Source: Poriferisodalis sp965208555
GTDB lineage: Bacteria; Actinomycetota; Acidimicrobiia; Acidimicrobiales; Poriferisodalaceae
DNA length: 64,000 nt
Direction of reading: 5' to 3'
Assembly: GCF_965208555.1 (NCBI RefSeq)
Contig: NZ_OZ242342.1
Span: forward strand, 3,542,853-3,606,852
Position numbers and translations under genes: made by a program. How positions within the stretch are numbered: position 1 is the stretch's first letter; every line of letters begins with the position of its first letter. Positions 41,522-51,060 of the stretch are shown here, one piece after another. Below the pieces are notes generated by a model. It was given only the letters and a program-made list of their open reading frames with translations, ran no database searches and was not told where the DNA came from.

Positions 41522-42181
41522 TCAGAGAGGCCGGCTGCCAAAGAGGGCAGTCCCGATGCGGACCATGGTTGAGCCCGCCCTGACGGCCGCTTCGAGGTCA
41601 GCGCTCATCCCCATGCAGCGGTGCTCGAGGTCGTGGTCATCGGCGAAGCGGGCGACCTCGCTGAAGGCCGTTTCGATCTCCCGTGGCGATCCCTGCGGAC
41701 CGATCGCCATGCAGCCGGCCACATTGAGCCCTTCCCGGCGAGCGGCAACCACCACAGAAGCTGCCTCGTCCGGCGGGGAACCGCCTTGCCCGGCGCTGCC
41801 GCCCACGTTGAGTTGCACGAAGATCGCAGCCCCCGGATCATGGCGTGCGATCTCAGAGACAAGCCGCAGCCGGTCCACGCTCTGCCAGACGTCCACCACG
41901 CCGGCCAGTTGACGGACCTTGTTGGATTGCAGCCGTCCGATGAAGTGGACAGCGACCGTCTCTTTGGTCGCGGCACTGATCTCGTGCCACTTCCTGTGCA
42001 GCTCTTGGGCATAGTTCTCGCCGACCATGGCCAAACCTGCGCGAGCAGCAGCGTCGACCGCCGAGCTGTCGAATCCCTTGGTCACCGCCACTATGCCGAC
42101 TCGGCTGATGTCGCCGCCGGCTTCGGTTATCCGCTGCTTGACGTGCTCGGTGCGTCGGCGGACTTCCTCGGCATCAATCAT
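41522..42181 (-). CDS. yggS: YggS-type PLP homeostasis protein
   Basis: 219 residues from ATG 42181. The PLP Lys is in GIVAVTKGFDSS (Lys35). Other family marks are GENYAQELHRKW, HFIGRLQSNKVRQL and MGMSADLEAAVRAGSTMVRI. It binds pyridoxal phosphate and steadies its supply; no catalytic reaction is known. It overlaps the end of pgeF by 8 bp. Confidence 0.93.
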   Translation of the reverse strand: MIDAEEVRRRTEHVKQRITEAGGDISRVGIVAVTKGFDSSAVDAAARAGLAMVGENYAQELHRKWHEISAATKETVAVHFIGRLQSNKVRQLAGVVDVWQSVDRLRLVSEIARHDPGAAIFVQLNVGGSAGQGGSPPDEAASVVVAARREGLNVAGCMAIGPQGSPREIETAFSEVARFADDHDLEHRCMGMSADLEAAVRAGSTMVRIGTALFGSRPL

Positions 42182-42860
42182 CGCCCGACTCCCCTTCCGG
42201 CTCAGCCTCCAGGCAGACCAGCACGGCCGTCCGGCCCTGCTCGGCACGGACGCGGTGCGAGAAGTAGCGCTCATCAGTAGCGGTGCAGCGGCCGATCTCG
42301 CCGTCGATGACGGCCCCGTTTCGCCGGAGCGCCAGCCGCGTGGCTTCGCCGAGATCGAATGCTGGCGTGCCCCACTGCGTTGTGCTTGCCACAGCGGGAC
42401 CGAGCGCCTGTGTGGCCGCCATCAGCTGATCGGGGCCGAATTCGTAGTGCAGGGGGCAGATGTGCGGCCCGACGACAGCGCGGATGTGGCGGATCCCCTG
42501 ACGTTCGAGCTCGGCGAGCACAGCAGGCACGATGCCTTCGAGCAGGCCCCGCCATCCGGCATGAATTGCGGCTACGGCGCTGCTGCCGTTCACATTGGAC
42601 CCGTACAGCACGATCGGCACGCAATCAGCAGTTCTGACCGCAAGCGTGGCACCTGGCGCGGCCGTCCATGCAGCGTCGGCGCTGGCACCCCGATGCTGTC
42701 CGGGTCGTCGGACTTCGACGACCCGCGTTCCATGAACCTGACGCAAGGCGGTCACCGAGCCGGCAGCGGACACATGGACAGGGGCGCAATCGCCGTCGGA
42801 GCGCTCAGTGATCGAGATGTGCACCGTGCTGTTCCCGCAGCATCGATGCAGCGTCAGCAT
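42174..42860 (-). CDS. pgeF: Polyphenol oxidase/laccase-domain protein YfiH (PgeF)
   Basis: About 228 residues from ATG 42860. Metal-site motifs RTADCVPIVLYG, AIHAGWRGLLEG and GPHICPLHYEFG identify the YfiH/DUF152 family. E. coli PgeF edits peptidoglycan precursors by removing L-Ser wrongly added by MurC, and the enzyme also acts on purine nucleosides in some species. Its place between ftsZ and yggS is conserved among many bacteria. The start could also be GTG 42824. Confidence 0.9.
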   Translation of the reverse strand: MLTLHRCCGNSTVHISITERSDGDCAPVHVSAAGSVTALRQVHGTRVVEVRRPGQHRGASADAAWTAAPGATLAVRTADCVPIVLYGSNVNGSSAVAAIHAGWRGLLEGIVPAVLAELERQGIRHIRAVVGPHICPLHYEFGPDQLMAATQALGPAVASTTQWGTPAFDLGEATRLALRRNGAVIDGEIGRCTATDERYFSHRVRAEQGRTAVLVCLEAEPEGESGDD

Positions 42861-42957
42861 CCCGAGGGACCGGTGATTCGCTGCATGCCACCGGTGCGAT
42901 GCCGACAACCGGCGTCGATGTGCGGGGCGTGGAAGTGGTTGCGACGCGGCCTCGGCG

Positions 42958-44034
42958 TCACCGCAGGAAGCTGGGCACGTCGAACGATCCGTCGTCGTCA
43001 TCGAGGTCGCCGAACGGGTCGGCTGCTTCGCCGCTCTCCGGAGAGGCCGCATAGTCCCCGAGCACGCCGGCCTCAGAACTACCGGGCCCGTAACGATCGA
43101 AGCCCGCGGCGATGACCGTCACCCGGATCTCTTCCCCAAGCGAGTCGTCGATGACGGTGCCGAAGATGATGTTGGCCTCGGCATGGGCCACTTCACGGAT
43201 GACTTCCGCCGCCTCGTTGACCTCGAACAACCCGAGTTCGGGCCCCGCGGCGATGTTGAGCAGGATGCCCCGGGCACCGTCGATGGATTCCTCGAGCAAG
43301 GACGACGAGACTGCCTGTCGAGCCGCGTTCTTGGAGCGATTCTCGCCGTGAGCACGGCCGATCCCCATCAGAGCCGTGCCGGCGCTTGACATGATCGCCT
43401 TTACGTCTGCGAAGTCGGTGTTGATGAGACCGGGCGTGGTGATCAGACCCGAGATTCCGGACACCCCCTCGCGCAGAACATCGTCCGCCATACGGAAGGC
43501 ATCGATGATCGAGGTGTGCTCGCTGGCGACGGTGAGCAAGCGGTCATTGGGGATCACGATGAGCGTGTCCACTCGTTCCTTGAGCCGCTCGATGCCCTGT
43601 TCGGCCTGGATCTGCCTGCGCTTGCCCTCGAAGGCAAACGGGCGCGTGACCACGCCGATGGTCAACGCTCCGACCTCTTTGGAGACTTCGGCGACCACCG
43701 GTGCGCCGCCGGTTCCGGTGCCGCCGCCTTCCCCGGCTGTGATGAACACCATGTCTGCGCCCTGCAGCGCTTCGGCGATCTCGTCGCGGTGCTCTTCAGC
43801 AGCTCGGGTACCGATCTCAGGATCGCTGCCGGCGCCGAGCCCGCGGGTCAGCTGGCGGCCGATGTCCAGCTTGACATCGGCGTCGCTCAGCAGCAGCGCC
43901 TGGGCGTCGGTGTTGACAGCGATGAACTCGACCCCGCCCAAACCGACGTCGATCATCCGGTTCACGGCATTTGAGCCGCCGCCCCCGACGCCCACCACCT
44001 TGATGACTGCCACGTAATTCTGTGGTGAGGCCAC
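42958..44034 (-). CDS. ftsZ: Cell division GTPase FtsZ
   Basis: 358 residues. The tubulin signature GEGGGTGTGGAPVVAE and the T7 loop NTDFADVKAIMSSAG are intact. The C-terminal linker is short (about 30 residues, acidic, DDDDG), ending in the conserved peptide FDVPSFLR, which binds SepF and other partners. GTG 44034 follows AAGGAG. A possible own promoter (TATTTT at 44100-44105) lies downstream of tandem hairpins in the ftsQ-ftsZ gap. Confidence 0.97.
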   Translation of the reverse strand: MASPQNYVAVIKVVGVGGGGSNAVNRMIDVGLGGVEFIAVNTDAQALLLSDADVKLDIGRQLTRGLGAGSDPEIGTRAAEEHRDEIAEALQGADMVFITAGEGGGTGTGGAPVVAEVSKEVGALTIGVVTRPFAFEGKRRQIQAEQGIERLKERVDTLIVIPNDRLLTVASEHTSIIDAFRMADDVLREGVSGISGLITTPGLINTDFADVKAIMSSAGTALMGIGRAHGENRSKNAARQAVSSSLLEESIDGARGILLNIAAGPELGLFEVNEAAEVIREVAHAEANIIFGTVIDDSLGEEIRVTVIAAGFDRYGPGSSEAGVLGDYAASPESGEAADPFGDLDDDDGSFDVPSFLR

Positions 44035-44099
44035 AGGGCTCCTTGCATTCGCTGGCCGGCCGCGACACCAATCGTGCCGCCGGCGGGCACCTCCTAGGG

Positions 44100-44105
44100 A
44101 AAATA
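44100..44105 (-). promoter_or_regulatory. Possible ftsZ -10 box
   Basis: TATTTT on the minus strand, about 65 nt before GTG 44034. No clear -35 box. Confidence 0.3.
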
Positions 44106-44128
44106 GCGCAATTGACGACAGTACCGAT

Positions 44129-44186
44129 GCCTCTGCGGCAGGGCAAGGCCCTACTGACGCCTCTGCTGCAGGGCAAAGCCCTGCAG
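44129..44186. repeat. Tandem 24-bp repeat forming two hairpins between ftsQ and ftsZ
   Basis: Copies at 44129-44152 and 44159-44182 (period 30; 21 of 24 identical). The second copy extends into a perfect hairpin CTGCAGGGC-AAA-GCCCTGCAG (44166-44186, 9-bp stem); the first forms AGGGC-AAG-GCCCT (44140-44152). They lie directly after the ftsQ stop, in the transcript heading to ftsZ. They could be a terminator or attenuator between upstream dcw genes and ftsZ. Confidence 0.55.
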
Positions 44187-44195
44187 TCGCCGAAC

Positions 44196-44942
44196 CTAGG
44201 GCGGCGGGCGAAGCACTGGCAGGTGCGGCACCGACACATCCAAGACGGCATCGGCGGTCGTCATCTCCCCGATGACAGCTGCAATCGCCGCCGTCTTGGC
44301 CCCGAGCGCCGAATCGTCGCCCAGTGCCGCCTCCAGCACCCAGCCGTCCGGCTGCTGTCGCACACGCGCTCGGATGTCGCCACGCCCGTCCCGCCAGAGA
44401 GCGACCACGACGAACTCCGGCTGTCCCCGCGCCGCACTCAGCACCGCCAGCAACCCTTCCGCATCACCTGCGAGGAACGCCCCGGGCTCGGGCGCCGCAG
44501 AGATGCCGGACAAGCGCGGCAGCTCAGGCAGGATCGTGAGCGGCGACGTGAGCACCCGACCCTCTATGTCGGCGAGTACCCAGCTCCCGGGAGCGGCCAG
44601 TGCAAGCGCCGCTTCGGAACGCTCGATGACATCCACTTCCACGGTCGCAGGCCATCGACGCCGGACTCGAGCATCGGCAATCCACGGCACAGCTTCCAGC
44701 GATCGTTCAGCCTCGCCGGTGCCGAGTGTGCCCATGAACTGCCCAGGCTCGATGCCGGCAGCTCGGTATGCCTCGTCGTAGCTGACGCGATGCAGACCGC
44801 TGAAGTGGACGCTGTCGACTTCGAAGGTGCCCGCCGCGTACAGGATCGCTGCAAGCGATGCCGATACCGCGACCACCGCAGCCGCTGTCAGCCACCGCCG
44901 ACGGCGATGTCGTTTCGGCTCCGCACCGGGTGATGGCGCCAT
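44196..44942 (-). CDS. ftsQ: Cell division protein FtsQ (DivIB)
   Basis: 248 residues. A basic cytoplasmic start (KRHRRRR) precedes one membrane segment (about 17-37). The POTRA domain follows, FEVDSVHFSGLHRVSYDEA, then the beta domain with ARVRRRWPATVEVDVIERSE, characteristic of FtsQ. It joins the septal complex FtsQLB that controls FtsW/FtsI. It begins directly after the murB stop. Confidence 0.9.
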   Translation of the reverse strand: MAPSPGAEPKRHRRRRWLTAAAVVAVSASLAAILYAAGTFEVDSVHFSGLHRVSYDEAYRAAGIEPGQFMGTLGTGEAERSLEAVPWIADARVRRRWPATVEVDVIERSEAALALAAPGSWVLADIEGRVLTSPLTILPELPRLSGISAAPEPGAFLAGDAEGLLAVLSAARGQPEFVVVALWRDGRGDIRARVRQQPDGWVLEAALGDDSALGAKTAAIAAVIGEMTTADAVLDVSVPHLPVLRPPP

Positions 44943-45938
44943 TCAAGGCAGTATCGGCGCTGCGTCGAAGCCCACCATGCGGACCTCGGGCTGCAGCACG
45001 ATCCCGGTCGACTCGGTGACACGACGCCGGATTTCAGCCATGAGGGCGACCACGTCTGCCGCAGTGCCGCCGGGATCGGAAACGATGAAATTGGCATGCA
45101 GGTGCGAGACCTCGGCCGTGCCGATACGCAAACCGCGCAGGCCCGCCTGATCGATGCGCGCCCCGGCAGACACTGCCTCGGTCAACTCAGGCAGGGGGTT
45201 CATGAACACCGAGCCCGAGTTCTGCCCGCCGGGCTGGTGCTCTCTGCGCCAGCTGACAATGTCCGCGATCCGTTCCGCCGCCAGTGACGGGCGGGCCGGA
45301 TGCCCGCTCAGCCGCGCGCGAATAACCACGTGACGGTCATGAAGGCCGCTGCTGCGGTAGCCCAAGTCCAGAGCGTCGACCTCGACGTGCCGCGGTTCCA
45401 ACTGTGCCTCGAGATCGACTATGTCAGCGTCGATCATGCACGATGCCATGTCGCTGCCATGCCCTCCGGCATTCATGCGCACGGCGCCGCCCACTGAGCC
45501 CGGCACGCCGACCGCCCATTCGAGACCGCCGATGCCCGCTGCAGCACACTTGCGCGCGAGCACAGGCAGGGCCACTGATGCACCGGCGTCGACCGTCGCG
45601 TTCGCATGATCGAATTCGATGTTGCCGTAGGCGTCGCCGAGGAAGAGCGCTATGCCCTCGAAGCCCCGGTCTGCGACCAGCAGATTCGATCCCCGGCCGA
45701 CAACGAGGACCTCCAGTCCGGAAGCTGCGGCGGCCTCGCCCACGCGCCGCAGATCAGCAGGGGTGTTGGCCACGAACGCCACCGCAGCCGGACCGCCGAC
45801 TCGCGAGGTGGTCAGGGCGCCCAGCGGCGCGTTGAGACGGGCGTCATCACCGAGCACCGTTGCTGCATGTCGAACTGCATCGGGATCTGACCATCGACCG
45901 GCAGCGAGGTATTCAGGGAACCGGTGTTCACGGGACAT
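44943..45938 (-). CDS. murB: UDP-N-acetylenolpyruvoylglucosamine reductase
   Basis: 331 residues. NADPH-dependent flavoenzyme that makes UDP-MurNAc. FAD-binding blocks VVGRGSNLLVADRGF and GVPGSVGGAVRMNAGG are clear; the proton-donor Ser is in NSGSVFMNP, and the last Glu in LQPEVRMVG. It starts 11 bp inside the end of murC; an in-frame later start is possible. Confidence 0.95.
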   Translation of the reverse strand: MSREHRFPEYLAAGRWSDPDAVRHAATVLGDDARLNAPLGALTTSRVGGPAAVAFVANTPADLRRVGEAAAASGLEVLVVGRGSNLLVADRGFEGIALFLGDAYGNIEFDHANATVDAGASVALPVLARKCAAAGIGGLEWAVGVPGSVGGAVRMNAGGHGSDMASCMIDADIVDLEAQLEPRHVEVDALDLGYRSSGLHDRHVVIRARLSGHPARPSLAAERIADIVSWRREHQPGGQNSGSVFMNPLPELTEAVSAGARIDQAGLRGLRIGTAEVSHLHANFIVSDPGGTAADVVALMAEIRRRVTESTGIVLQPEVRMVGFDAAPILP

Positions 45939-47307
45939 GCAGCAGCTCGTCTGGGAGCGTCGTCAGATCGCCAGCACCCAGCGTGAGGCACAGGTCGCCG
46001 GACCGCAAGTGAGAGCGCAGGTACGTGCGCAGCTCGGTCCGCCCCGGCAGATAGGCCACCGACGCGTACGGGTGGGTGTCAAGCAGCGCACCGAGCACAA
46101 GTTCGGTGGACACTCCGGGCCTCGGTACTTCGCCGGCAGCGTAGATGTCGGTCAACACCACCTGATCTGCTTCGGCGAACGAATCCGCGAAGTCCTGCCA
46201 CAGCGCCGCTGTCCGGGAGTAACGATGGGGCTGAAAGACGGCGACGATCCGTTCCCAGCCTCCACTGCGAGCGGCGGCGATTGCGGCCGCTACCTCTGTC
46301 GGCAAGTGCGCATAGTCGTCGATGAACGAGACCCCATCGCGCTCACCGCGCCGTTCGAATCGCCTGGCCACGCCTGCAAATCGACCGAGGGCTTCGACCA
46401 TGGGCGATGCAGCCGCGCCCAGTTCGAGCGCCGCAGCGAGGGCACCCGCCGCATTCGTGACGTTGTGCAGCCCGGGCAGCGGCATGTCGCACCGTCCGAT
46501 CGAGGTAGTGCCGGCAACCAGCTCGAACCCGGCACCCGTCCGGGAGCTGTACGCATCCACGATCCGGTAGTCGGCTCCCGCAGACCTGCCGTAGGTCGCG
46601 CAGCCGCCGATGCGCGCGGCCATGGCGGCCGCACGCCGGTCGTCGGCACACACGATGCGCGGTCCCGACGCGCTGCCGGCGAAGCGCTCGAATGCTGCCG
46701 CAAGCTCCTCGAAGTTGCCGTAGTGGTCGAGATGGTCGGGCTCGATGTTGGTCACGAGCACCGCATCAGCGACGAGCTGCAGGTGAGTCCCGTCGGACTC
46801 GTCGGCTTCGACGACGAACCACTCCCCCGCCGTATCCCACACCGCGCCGGAGCCGATCTCGTTGACGTCGCCGCCCACAAGAAAAGAAGGTCGCTCACCG
46901 GCTGCGACCAAGCAGAGCGCCAGCATCGACGAGGTAGTGGTTTTGCCATGGGTGCCGCCGACCGCGAGCGTCTGCTTGCGCCTGCAGATCCCTGCGAGCA
47001 ACTCGGCCCTGCTCAGCACCGGAATGCCGCGGCGACGGGCTTCGACAAGCTCCGCGTTGTCGTGGGGCACCGCACTCGAATGCGCCACAATGTCCGCCGA
47101 GCCGATGTTGGCAGCGTCATGGCCGATGCTCACTCTGCCACCGTGAGCCGCGAGTCGTGTCATGCCGGGGCCTGCTCTCAGGTCACTGCCGCTGACGGTA
47201 TGACCCATCTCTGCGAGCACCAGCCCGATGGCATTCATGCCCGCGCCCCCAGCTCCCACCAGGTGGATACTGCGCAGCTCCTCCAAGTCGACCGGCGGCG
47301 CAGTCAT
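45928..47307 (-). CDS. murC: UDP-N-acetylmuramate-L-alanine ligase
   Basis: 459 residues. First Mur ligase, adding L-Ala to UDP-MurNAc. The N-terminal Rossmann motif is GAGGAGMNAIG, the ATP loop GGTHGKTTTSSML, and other ligase blocks are EADESDG, TNIEPDHLDHYG and FQPHRYSRT. It overlaps the end of murG by 4 bp. Confidence 0.96.
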   Translation of the reverse strand: MTAPPVDLEELRSIHLVGAGGAGMNAIGLVLAEMGHTVSGSDLRAGPGMTRLAAHGGRVSIGHDAANIGSADIVAHSSAVPHDNAELVEARRRGIPVLSRAELLAGICRRKQTLAVGGTHGKTTTSSMLALCLVAAGERPSFLVGGDVNEIGSGAVWDTAGEWFVVEADESDGTHLQLVADAVLVTNIEPDHLDHYGNFEELAAAFERFAGSASGPRIVCADDRRAAAMAARIGGCATYGRSAGADYRIVDAYSSRTGAGFELVAGTTSIGRCDMPLPGLHNVTNAAGALAAALELGAAASPMVEALGRFAGVARRFERRGERDGVSFIDDYAHLPTEVAAAIAAARSGGWERIVAVFQPHRYSRTAALWQDFADSFAEADQVVLTDIYAAGEVPRPGVSTELVLGALLDTHPYASVAYLPGRTELRTYLRSHLRSGDLCLTLGAGDLTTLPDELLHVP

Positions 47308-48494
47308 GACGCGCGCTCTCGGGGCGAATGGTTCTCGGGCGCGACTGAACCAGGAAGCGCTGAGCTGTGCTCTATCACGAGCTGCGCAACGCGTTGAGCG
47401 GAGTCCCGACGGCTGAATGCCGCTTCGGGGGCGCCGTCCAGCGCAGCTCGGCGCTGCAGGCCCGGCATCTGGTCGAGCTCTGCGAGCAGCCGTTCCCCGT
47501 CGAACTCGGCGTCGACCACTACGCGCGCTCCGCCGCCAGCCGCCAACTGCTCAGCGTTGCGGCGCTGGTGGTCGTTGGTCGCGATAGGCAGCGGCACCAG
47601 CACAGCCGGTGTGCCGATGACCGACAGCTCGGCAACGGTTGACGCCCCGGCCCGGCATATCGCATAGTCAGCCGCAGCCAGGGCCGTGGGCAGGTGCTCG
47701 TCGAAAGGCACTGCGCGGTACCAATTTCGGACCTGCGAGCCTGCCGGTCGCAGCGAGGGCTCCGGCGGTCGATGATCAAAGTCGCGTCTGCCGACAACGT
47801 GATAGACGAACAGGCCGTCGCGTTCGCGCAGCCTCGGCAATGCCGACCAGACTGCGGTGTTGATCCGCAGCGAACCCAGCGAACCGCCGAACACCACCAC
47901 GACGGTCGCATCGGCGGGCCAGCCGCGCCGCGTCCGGGCATGGCCCGCGTTGAGTGCGGCCTCGATCACCTCGGGCCGCACTGGATTCCCGGTCACCACT
48001 TCCCGGTGCAGTCCCGTCCCGCTGACCGGAACGGCCGCGGCGCGCGCGAATCTGCCCAGAAGCCGGTTGGTCGCCGACGCGACGGCGTTCTGCTCAGCGA
48101 TCACCAACGGCACGCGCCAGATCACTGCTCCCACCGTCGCAGGCAACGCCGCGTACCCGCCCAGGGACAGCACTGCAGCGGGACGCCGCCGCCCGACGAG
48201 CACTATGCCGCGCACGGTGGCCCACACCAGGCTTGCTGCAGCACGCGCGTTCGTCAGGTTCACCCGGCGCGCCGTCAGGCCTCGGCCGCCGAGCAACGTC
48301 ACGCCGAAGCCCGCAGCGGGCACGATCTCCGAATCGATTCCCTTGGCGCTGCCGACGAAATGGATGCCGTCCGATGGCCAACCGCGCTCGGCCAGTGCCG
48401 AGGCCACCGCCAAGCCGGGCATCAGGTGCCCCGCCGTGCCGCCGCCGGCGATCAAGACGCCTGGGGCGTTGCCGGCTCTGCGTGCTGCCGTCAC
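47304..48494 (-). CDS. murG: UDP-GlcNAc transferase MurG
   Basis: 396 residues from GTG 48494, which overlaps the ftsW stop (GTGA). GT28 glycosyltransferase making lipid II on the inner membrane face. The G-loop is AGGGTAGHLMPGLAVASAL; GGSLGSLRIN, CRAGASTVAEL and LVPLPIATNDHQRRNAEQL are further family marks. The frame is open upstream to 48845 inside ftsW and is rejected there. Confidence 0.95.
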   Translation of the reverse strand: MTAARRAGNAPGVLIAGGGTAGHLMPGLAVASALAERGWPSDGIHFVGSAKGIDSEIVPAAGFGVTLLGGRGLTARRVNLTNARAAASLVWATVRGIVLVGRRRPAAVLSLGGYAALPATVGAVIWRVPLVIAEQNAVASATNRLLGRFARAAAVPVSGTGLHREVVTGNPVRPEVIEAALNAGHARTRRGWPADATVVVVFGGSLGSLRINTAVWSALPRLRERDGLFVYHVVGRRDFDHRPPEPSLRPAGSQVRNWYRAVPFDEHLPTALAAADYAICRAGASTVAELSVIGTPAVLVPLPIATNDHQRRNAEQLAAGGGARVVVDAEFDGERLLAELDQMPGLQRRAALDGAPEAAFSRRDSAQRVAQLVIEHSSALPGSVAPENHSPRERAS

Positions 48495-49636
48495 GGCCGC
48501 GAGGCCGAGTCGGATCGCCGGGTCACATTCAGCAGCAGACCCGCGGCCGCTGATGCCACCACCAAGGAGGAACCGCCGAAGGAAAGGAATGGCAGAGTCA
48601 CGCCGGTCACCGGCAGCAATCCAACCACACCGCCCACGTTTACCAGCGTCTGGAGCACGAACCAGATGGAGATGCCCGCTGCGAGCAGCGAGCCGAACAT
48701 GTCGGGCGCCTTCTGACTCGTCCGGAGTCCCCCGATGCCGACGACCCCCAGCAGCGTCAGGAGCCCGAGCGCGCCGAAGAGGCCCATCTCCTCGCCGACG
48801 ATGACGAAGATGAAGTCTGTGGGAGCATTGGGCACCCATCCCCACTTGGCCTGGCCTGCCCCGAGGCCGGTGCCGCGTACTCCTCCTTGCGCGAGACCCA
48901 CCAAGCTCTGAAATGTCTGATAGCCGCTCGAGGCGCGTTCAGAGATCGGGTCGAGAAAGCCCGCCAGGCGTGCACGGCGGTAGGGCGCCGCATAGGCCAG
49001 CAACGGTGCCGCTACGGCCACCATCGCGGCGATCTTGGCCAGGTCGCGGCCCGGCAGGCCGGCGACGAAGAGCATCCCGACCCCGATGCCCGCCAGTATG
49101 AGCGTGGTGCCCAGATCCGGCTGCAGCAGCACCAACGAGCAGCCGGCAGTGAGCAACAGCATGGCCGGTCGCAGGATCCGGTCCGGCCGATCGATCTGGT
49201 CCTTGCGGGCATCCAGGAAGGCGGCCAGCGCAACAATGAGAGCCAGCTTCGCTATCTCCGACGGCTGAATGCTGAACTGGCCGACTTCGATCCAGCGGCG
49301 CGCCCCGGCCGTGCGCTTGCCCACCGCGAGCACGATGAGCAGCAAGCTCACGCTCGCGGCTGCGAGGGGCAGCGCCATGCGCCGCCAATGCCGGTAGTCG
49401 ACGCCGAGCGTGACGAGCAACACGGCGACAGCGATCCCCACGGACCACAGATGACGCGTGAAGTACTGCAACGGTCGATCGGATGAATCGATTCCGGTCG
49501 CCGAGGTTGCCGACAGCACCAGCACCACCCCGGTAAGCAGCAGCAGGAACACCGCGGACAGCAGTGCTGCGTATCTCACCGACGGGCCCGATTGGGCACG
49601 TCCCGGCTGCGTGCGCGATGGCTCCGGCCTGCTCAT
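48491..49636 (-). CDS. ftsW: Septal peptidoglycan polymerase FtsW (SEDS)
   Basis: 381 residues with about 10 membrane segments. SEDS signatures are RRWIEVGQFSIQPSEIAKLA, LLQPDLGTTLIL, AQGGVRGTGLGAGQAKWGWV and PNAPTDFIFVIVGEE. With FtsI it makes septal glycan. It overlaps murD and murG by 4 bp each. Confidence 0.95.
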   Translation of the reverse strand: MSRPEPSRTQPGRAQSGPSVRYAALLSAVFLLLLTGVVLVLSATSATGIDSSDRPLQYFTRHLWSVGIAVAVLLVTLGVDYRHWRRMALPLAAASVSLLLIVLAVGKRTAGARRWIEVGQFSIQPSEIAKLALIVALAAFLDARKDQIDRPDRILRPAMLLLTAGCSLVLLQPDLGTTLILAGIGVGMLFVAGLPGRDLAKIAAMVAVAAPLLAYAAPYRRARLAGFLDPISERASSGYQTFQSLVGLAQGGVRGTGLGAGQAKWGWVPNAPTDFIFVIVGEEMGLFGALGLLTLLGVVGIGGLRTSQKAPDMFGSLLAAGISIWFVLQTLVNVGGVVGLLPVTGVTLPFLSFGGSSLVVASAAAGLLLNVTRRSDSASRP

Positions 49637-51060
49637 CGTTCTTCCGCCGCTGGAGGCTGTGAGCGCAGGCGCACGTCAAGGTCGGCTACGGCCGTGATGA
49701 AGTGCTCCCCCCGTTGGCGGTAGCTCGAGTACCAGTCGAACGAGGCACACCCGGGTGACAGCACCACGTCTCGGCTGGGTTCAGCCATGCGGTAGGCGGC
49801 TTCCACAGCTTCAGGCATCGAATCGGCGCGGACGAGTTCAATCGGACCGCATGCGGGCTGGCTGAAGCACTCGATGATGTCCGGCGCTGCCTCACCGATG
49901 GCGACGACACCGTGAACATGCGGGGCAATCGCGGCAAGCTCGCCAAGATCGAGGCCCTTGTTCCGGCCGCCCGCGATGAGGATCGCATCGGAGAAGCCCC
50001 GCAACGCTGCGACTGTCGCATGCGGTGCGGTGGCCTTGCTGTCGTCATGAAAGCGAATGTCACCGATGCGGCCCGCCGATGCCAACCGGTGAGGCAGGCC
50101 ATCGAATGACCGCAATTCGGTTGCCACCGCCTCAGCGGACGCGCCCATCGCCAGCGCGATGGCGGTTGCGGCGGCAGCGTTGGACAAGTCATGGGGGCGC
50201 CGTCGTGGCAGCTCCGCTGCTTCGACGATGCCTTCGTCGTGCGCAATCAGGATCCCGCGCTCGTAGCGCACATCGCAGGGCGCCTCGAGCTGTCGGGGAG
50301 CTGCGAATGTCACCTGCCGTGAACGGATCCCTGACGTCCATGGCTCGATGTCGGTGTCGCCGAACGGCACCACAGCGATGTCACCGGGACCTTGTGCGGC
50401 CCAGATGCGGGCCTTGGAAGCGGCGTAGTCGCGCAGGTCGGCATGCCAGTCGAGATGATCAGGAGCCAGATTCAGCCACGCAGCAACGGCGGGAGCGAAT
50501 CTGCGTGCCCGGTGAAGCCTGAACGACGACGCCTCCACGACGAACGCGGAGACGTCGCTGTCGATCGCTTCGACGAGAGCAATGTCCGTGTTGCCAGCAC
50601 CGACAGCGCCGATCCCGCTCCGGTTCAGCATTCGCTCCGTGAGCACCGTGACCGTCGTCTTGCCGTTGGTGCCGGTAATGGCAGCCAGCGGCCGGCTGTC
50701 CCATTGCGCGGCCAGGTCCAACTCGCTCACCACTGGCACCCCAGCCGCAGCCGCGAGCGCATAGCACCCGTGTCGAGGTGGCACCCCCGGAGCTGGCACC
50801 ACGGCACCGGCACCCGACACCAACGACCTGAGCAGCCGATCGTCGGTGGAATCGTGAATCGTGCCGACGGCTGTCTCTGTCCGGGTGACTCGCTTGGCCG
50901 CTTCGGCAGGTCTGTCGTCGGCCATGACGACCTCGTAGCCACGCGCCGTCAGTGCAGAGGCGACGGCCCAGCCGGTCACGCCCATGCCGACGACAACGAC
51001 GGGTCCACCCGCAGGCTTCACATCGTCGCCTGCTTCGTGGCAGTCGATCGGGGTGCTCAC
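49633..51060 (-). CDS. murD: UDP-N-acetylmuramoyl-L-alanine-D-glutamate ligase
   Basis: 475 residues. Adds D-Glu to UDP-MurNAc-Ala. The N-terminal UDP domain has GMGVTGWAVASAL; the ATP loop is ITGTNGKTTVTVLT; NLAPDHLDWH and HDDSKATAPHA mark the central and C-terminal parts. It has 4-bp overlaps with mraY and ftsW. Confidence 0.96.
   Translation of the reverse strand: MSTPIDCHEAGDDVKPAGGPVVVVGMGVTGWAVASALTARGYEVVMADDRPAEAAKRVTRTETAVGTIHDSTDDRLLRSLVSGAGAVVPAPGVPPRHGCYALAAAAGVPVVSELDLAAQWDSRPLAAITGTNGKTTVTVLTERMLNRSGIGAVGAGNTDIALVEAIDSDVSAFVVEASSFRLHRARRFAPAVAAWLNLAPDHLDWHADLRDYAASKARIWAAQGPGDIAVVPFGDTDIEPWTSGIRSRQVTFAAPRQLEAPCDVRYERGILIAHDEGIVEAAELPRRRPHDLSNAAAATAIALAMGASAEAVATELRSFDGLPHRLASAGRIGDIRFHDDSKATAPHATVAALRGFSDAILIAGGRNKGLDLGELAAIAPHVHGVVAIGEAAPDIIECFSQPACGPIELVRADSMPEAVEAAYRMAEPSRDVVLSPGCASFDWYSSYRQRGEHFITAVADLDVRLRSQPPAAEER

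Noticed and set aside
44129..44186. CRISPR array
   Set aside because: Only two copies with a 6-bp gap and no spacers; the units are hairpins in a dcw intergenic region.
45652..47397. Long plus-strand open frame of 581 codons
   Set aside because: Antisense to murB/murC; the translation is compositionally biased and shows no motifs.
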